From: Nocardioides sp. BGMRC 2183
GTDB lineage: Bacteria; Actinomycetota; Actinomycetes; Propionibacteriales; Nocardioidaceae
NCBI GenBank assembly: GCA_008123405.1
Contig: VSSA01000005.1
Coordinates: forward strand, 124,001 to 188,000
Length of the DNA stretch: 64,000 nt
Direction: 5' to 3'
Part shown: one piece after another, positions 61,798-64,000 of the stretch
Layout of the letters: every line of letters starts with the position of its first letter
Numbering within the stretch: the first letter of the stretch is position 1
Position numbers and translations under genes: made by a program
The notes under the pieces: generated by a model
The model's input: only the letters and a program-made list of their open reading frames with translations
Database searches by the model: none
What the model was told of the DNA's origin: nothing

Positions 61798-63228
61798 CTA
61801 CTCGGCGGCGGGCTCGGCGGCGAGCTTGGTGAGCTTGCGCAGATCGTTGAGAACGTCCCCGCGCTGCTCGCCGGACCAGTCGAGCTGGGTCTTGGGGATC
61901 TCGCCGCCCTCGTAGACGCGCTCGTAGGTGATGAGCTCCCATCCGTACTCGTGGGGCAGGTAGTCGTTGCGGATGAACCGGCTCCGAATGTCGTCGGGGA
62001 AGCTCTGAACCTCGCCGTTGAGGATGACCGTCTCGACCTTGCCGGGCTGGTAGAGCACCCGGATGTCCTTGAGCGGGTCGCCGTTGACGATGATGATGTC
62101 GGCGAGCTTGCCTTCCGCGATGACGCCAAGGTCATCGGGCAGACCCATGGCGTTCGCGCCGTTCTTGGTGCCTGCCTGGATCGCCTCCAGCGAGCTCATG
62201 CCGGTGTACATCATCAGCATCTCGAGTTCGCGGGCGTGCCACTGGCCGTAGGGGACCAGAGCGAAGCCGCTGTCGGTGCCCATGGCGAACTTCACTCCCG
62301 CCTTGTAGGCGCGATGCAGCGAATCCATCGTGGCGTCGTTCATCCTCTTGGTCGCCTCGACGATCGAGTGGCGTGCGCGGGACTCTTCGGCGAACTCGAC
62401 GACGTGGTGCATCAAGAGCTGCGTGGGCGCCAGCGGGATCTGGCTCTTGGCGAGATTCTCGATGGTCGCCTCGGACATGTGGTTGCCGTGCATGATGTGG
62501 TCGAACCCGGCATTCACTGCGGCGTTCATCTCGCCGTCGCCACGGGCGTGGATGGTGATCTTCAGGTTCAGCTGATGGGCCAGGTCGGCGCACATCTTGA
62601 GCTCATCATCGGTGAATGCCTGGAAGTCACCGAACGGGGAGTCGGCCAGTTTGATGAGGTCGACGCCGCCCTTCTTCTGGCGGCGGATCTCATCGATCAT
62701 CGCGTCCTTGGTGTTGGTGAGGCGCCCGGTGCTCGAGTCCGGCACTCCGGTCGAGTCGGGGAACCAGTCCGTGAGGCCGTTGCTCGTGGTGAGGTAGCGG
62801 CCCGCGGTGGTCATCCGGGGACCGTGGATGAGGCCGCGACGGATGCCCTCGCGCAGACCGACGCCGATGAAGTAACTGCCTCCGGGCTGGGAGATGCTGG
62901 TGACGCCGGCAGCGAGGACCTTCTCGATATTGGCCGCGGCGATCAGGGTGCGCAGCTCCGGCGGGGTGTACATGCTGATCTCTTCTTCGGTCCGCGCCAG
63001 CCCGTAGGTCATGTGGCAGTGGATGTCGATGAGTCCGGGCATCACGGTCTTCCCGCGGGCGTCGACGCGGGTGAGGTCGGCACCGCGGGGGACGTCGGTC
63101 TCGATGTCGACCTTGCCGACCTTGATGATGCGGGCGTTCCGCACGAGTACGTCGCAGTCTTCGATCGGGGGGTTGAGGTCCCCGTCGATCACGGTTCCGT
63201 TCTCGATGAGCAGGTAGGTCTCGGCCAT
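61798..63228 (-). CDS. Metal-dependent amidohydrolase (imidazolonepropionase/prolidase-like)
   Basis: This 476-residue TIM-barrel hydrolase has LIDIHCHMTYG for the two His ligands, a Lys in GVDLIKLADSPFG that fits a carbamoylated metal bridge, IHARGDGEMNAAV and HIMHGNHM for two more His, and AMGTDSGFAL for the Asp. It belongs with the Xaa-Pro/Xaa-Arg dipeptidase-like branch of amidohydrolases. The ATG 63228 overlaps the end of the hydrolase gene region: AAGGAGATG lies inside that gene. Likely hydrolyses an amide or cyclic amide bond in a small substrate. Confidence 0.9.
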   Translation of the reverse strand: MAETYLLIENGTVIDGDLNPPIEDCDVLVRNARIIKVGKVDIETDVPRGADLTRVDARGKTVMPGLIDIHCHMTYGLARTEEEISMYTPPELRTLIAAANIEKVLAAGVTSISQPGGSYFIGVGLREGIRRGLIHGPRMTTAGRYLTTSNGLTDWFPDSTGVPDSSTGRLTNTKDAMIDEIRRQKKGGVDLIKLADSPFGDFQAFTDDELKMCADLAHQLNLKITIHARGDGEMNAAVNAGFDHIMHGNHMSEATIENLAKSQIPLAPTQLLMHHVVEFAEESRARHSIVEATKRMNDATMDSLHRAYKAGVKFAMGTDSGFALVPYGQWHARELEMLMMYTGMSSLEAIQAGTKNGANAMGLPDDLGVIAEGKLADIIIVNGDPLKDIRVLYQPGKVETVILNGEVQSFPDDIRSRFIRNDYLPHEYGWELITYERVYEGGEIPKTQLDWSGEQRGDVLNDLRKLTKLAAEPAAE

Positions 63229-63231
63229 GGT

Positions 63232-64000
63232 CTATGCATCTCCTTCTGCGGCAGAGTGGAGGTCCTTCCGTCCCCGCTGGGCGGAGAGGAACTCATCGAC
63301 GATCTGAGCGAATTGGGCGGGGTTCTCGAAGTAGGGCGCGTGACCACAGGCGTTCATCACACGCAGCTCGGCATTCGGCAGCGCCTCGTGGCACCGGTAG
63401 GCCATCGACAGTGGAGTCCATTGATCCTTCTCGCCCCACACGAGCAGGATCGGGATGGTGGGTCGAACATCGTGGAGCCGGTCGGTCTGCAGGTCGGCGA
63501 CGGAGTCCTCGTTGAGCGCCTCAGCGGACTTGTGCAGTGCGACCTTGGCTCCGGCTGAGGAGTTGATCTGCGACTCCTCACGCACCCAAGCGTCGACCAC
63601 CTGTGTCGGGGAGGAGACCAGGAAGGTCAGCTTCGCGCGCACGGCCTCGGAACTGCCGTCGGAGACCCTTTCCGGGGCCACCAGGTCGGCCTCATTCATG
63701 GCGACGACTCCCATGGTTCCGATCATCACGAGCTCTGCGACCAGATCGGGCCGGTCGCAGGCGAGGGTGGCGGCGACCTGCCCGCCCAGTGAGGTACCGA
63801 GGAGCGTGACGTCGCGTAGACCCAGCGAGTCCAGGACGCCGGCGACGAAGCCGGCGAAGTCCCGGGCCCTGTAACCGAAGTCGGCCGGCTTGGCAGCCAA
63901 GCCGTGGCCGGGGAAGTCCATCGCGATGACCCGATAGCCGGCATCGGCCAGTGCTGGCATGGCCGGCACGAATCGGTCCGCCCGAGATCCGACCCCATGG
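63232..64000 (-). CDS. Alpha/beta hydrolase, 5' end outside window
   Basis: The minus strand reads through the right edge; 255 codons plus stop are seen. The visible start is HGVGSRADRF, the oxyanion His-Gly motif, followed by VIAMDFPGHG, the nucleophile elbow GTSLGG, an Asp region LLVWGEKDQWTP and the catalytic His in NACGHAPYFENP. About 20-30 N-terminal residues are missing. It ends 3 bases before the amidohydrolase start, so both are translated together. Possible ester or C-C bond hydrolase acting ahead of the amidohydrolase. Confidence 0.92.
   Translation of the reverse strand, partial: HGVGSRADRFVPAMPALADAGYRVIAMDFPGHGLAAKPADFGYRARDFAGFVAGVLDSLGLRDVTLLGTSLGGQVAATLACDRPDLVAELVMIGTMGVVAMNEADLVAPERVSDGSSEAVRAKLTFLVSSPTQVVDAWVREESQINSSAGAKVALHKSAEALNEDSVADLQTDRLHDVRPTIPILLVWGEKDQWTPLSMAYRCHEALPNAELRVMNACGHAPYFENPAQFAQIVDEFLSAQRGRKDLHSAAEGDA

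Noticed and set aside
61951-63558. 535-codon plus-strand frame across amidohydrolase and hydrolase
   Set aside because: Shadow of two well-supported minus-strand genes; no ribosome site or homology.
1-64000. tRNA or rRNA genes, including a tRNA attachment site
   Set aside because: No cloverleaf with a T-loop of the GGTTCGAATCC type and no rRNA-like stretch was noticed on either strand; a proper tRNA scan was not possible here.

Overview
The window reads as high-GC actinobacterial DNA. GC-rich codons, frequent GTG and TTG starts, a monoderm-type conjugation machine with no outer-membrane parts, and proteins of the SCO6880/DUF6112 type all fit this. A Nocardioidaceae-like host is my guess from overall flavour, not a demonstrated assignment. 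The sequence falls into two unlike halves that meet at a broken insertion sequence near position 44650.

Positions 1-44649 look like most of a conjugative element (ICE or plasmid). From left to right it holds a partial SSB gene, a secreted thermonuclease lipoprotein, a T4SS coupling protein with an ArdC-like antirestriction gene, and then a cargo block (about 5001-18723). The cargo contains an HNH endonuclease, a TetR-MMPL-MFS-SDR efflux operon with twin operators, a tyrosine recombinase, a two-gene Gabija-type defence system (OLD-family nuclease plus UvrD-like helicase), and an unknown gene coupled to an XRE/ImmA-IrrE regulator. After the cargo the backbone resumes on the minus strand: VirB4-like ATPase, SCO6880-type protein, VirB6/TrbL-like membrane protein, two paralogous two-helix small membrane proteins, a three-domain peptidoglycan hydrolase, a ParB-like protein and a PrimPol-type primase. 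A second long minus-strand operon (40799 down to 30043) encodes a Tad/Flp-like pilus system: CpaB-like SAF protein, TadZ-like, CpaF/TadA, TadB, TadC, a Flp-like pilin and three TadE-like pseudopilins. It ends in a 1012-residue membrane protein joining LysM repeats to a SARP-type BTAD domain. Nearly all of these genes overlap by 4 bp. A divergent MobF relaxase-helicase gene (41100-44645) closes the element, and the 300 bp between it and the Tad operon carries a perfect 13-bp inverted repeat, a candidate oriT or operator.

Positions 45949-64000 look chromosomal and metabolic. A LysR regulator, an LLM-class flavin monooxygenase and a TctBAC tripartite transporter form one unit, followed by a flavin reductase gene destroyed by several frameshifts. 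Next are fdhD and an FdhF/YdeP-type molybdoenzyme, then pyruvate carboxylase. The last block is a minus-strand run of alpha/beta hydrolase (cut by the window edge), metal-dependent amidohydrolase, amino-acid-type solute-binding lipoprotein, PatB/MalY-type aminotransferase (C-S lyase family) and RidA. It looks like a module that takes up and cleaves an amino-acid derivative.

All calls come from reading the sequence and from family knowledge. No database search was run. The least certain points are start codons with weak ribosome sites, the exact ends of the insertion sequence, and the roles of the small conserved transfer-region proteins.
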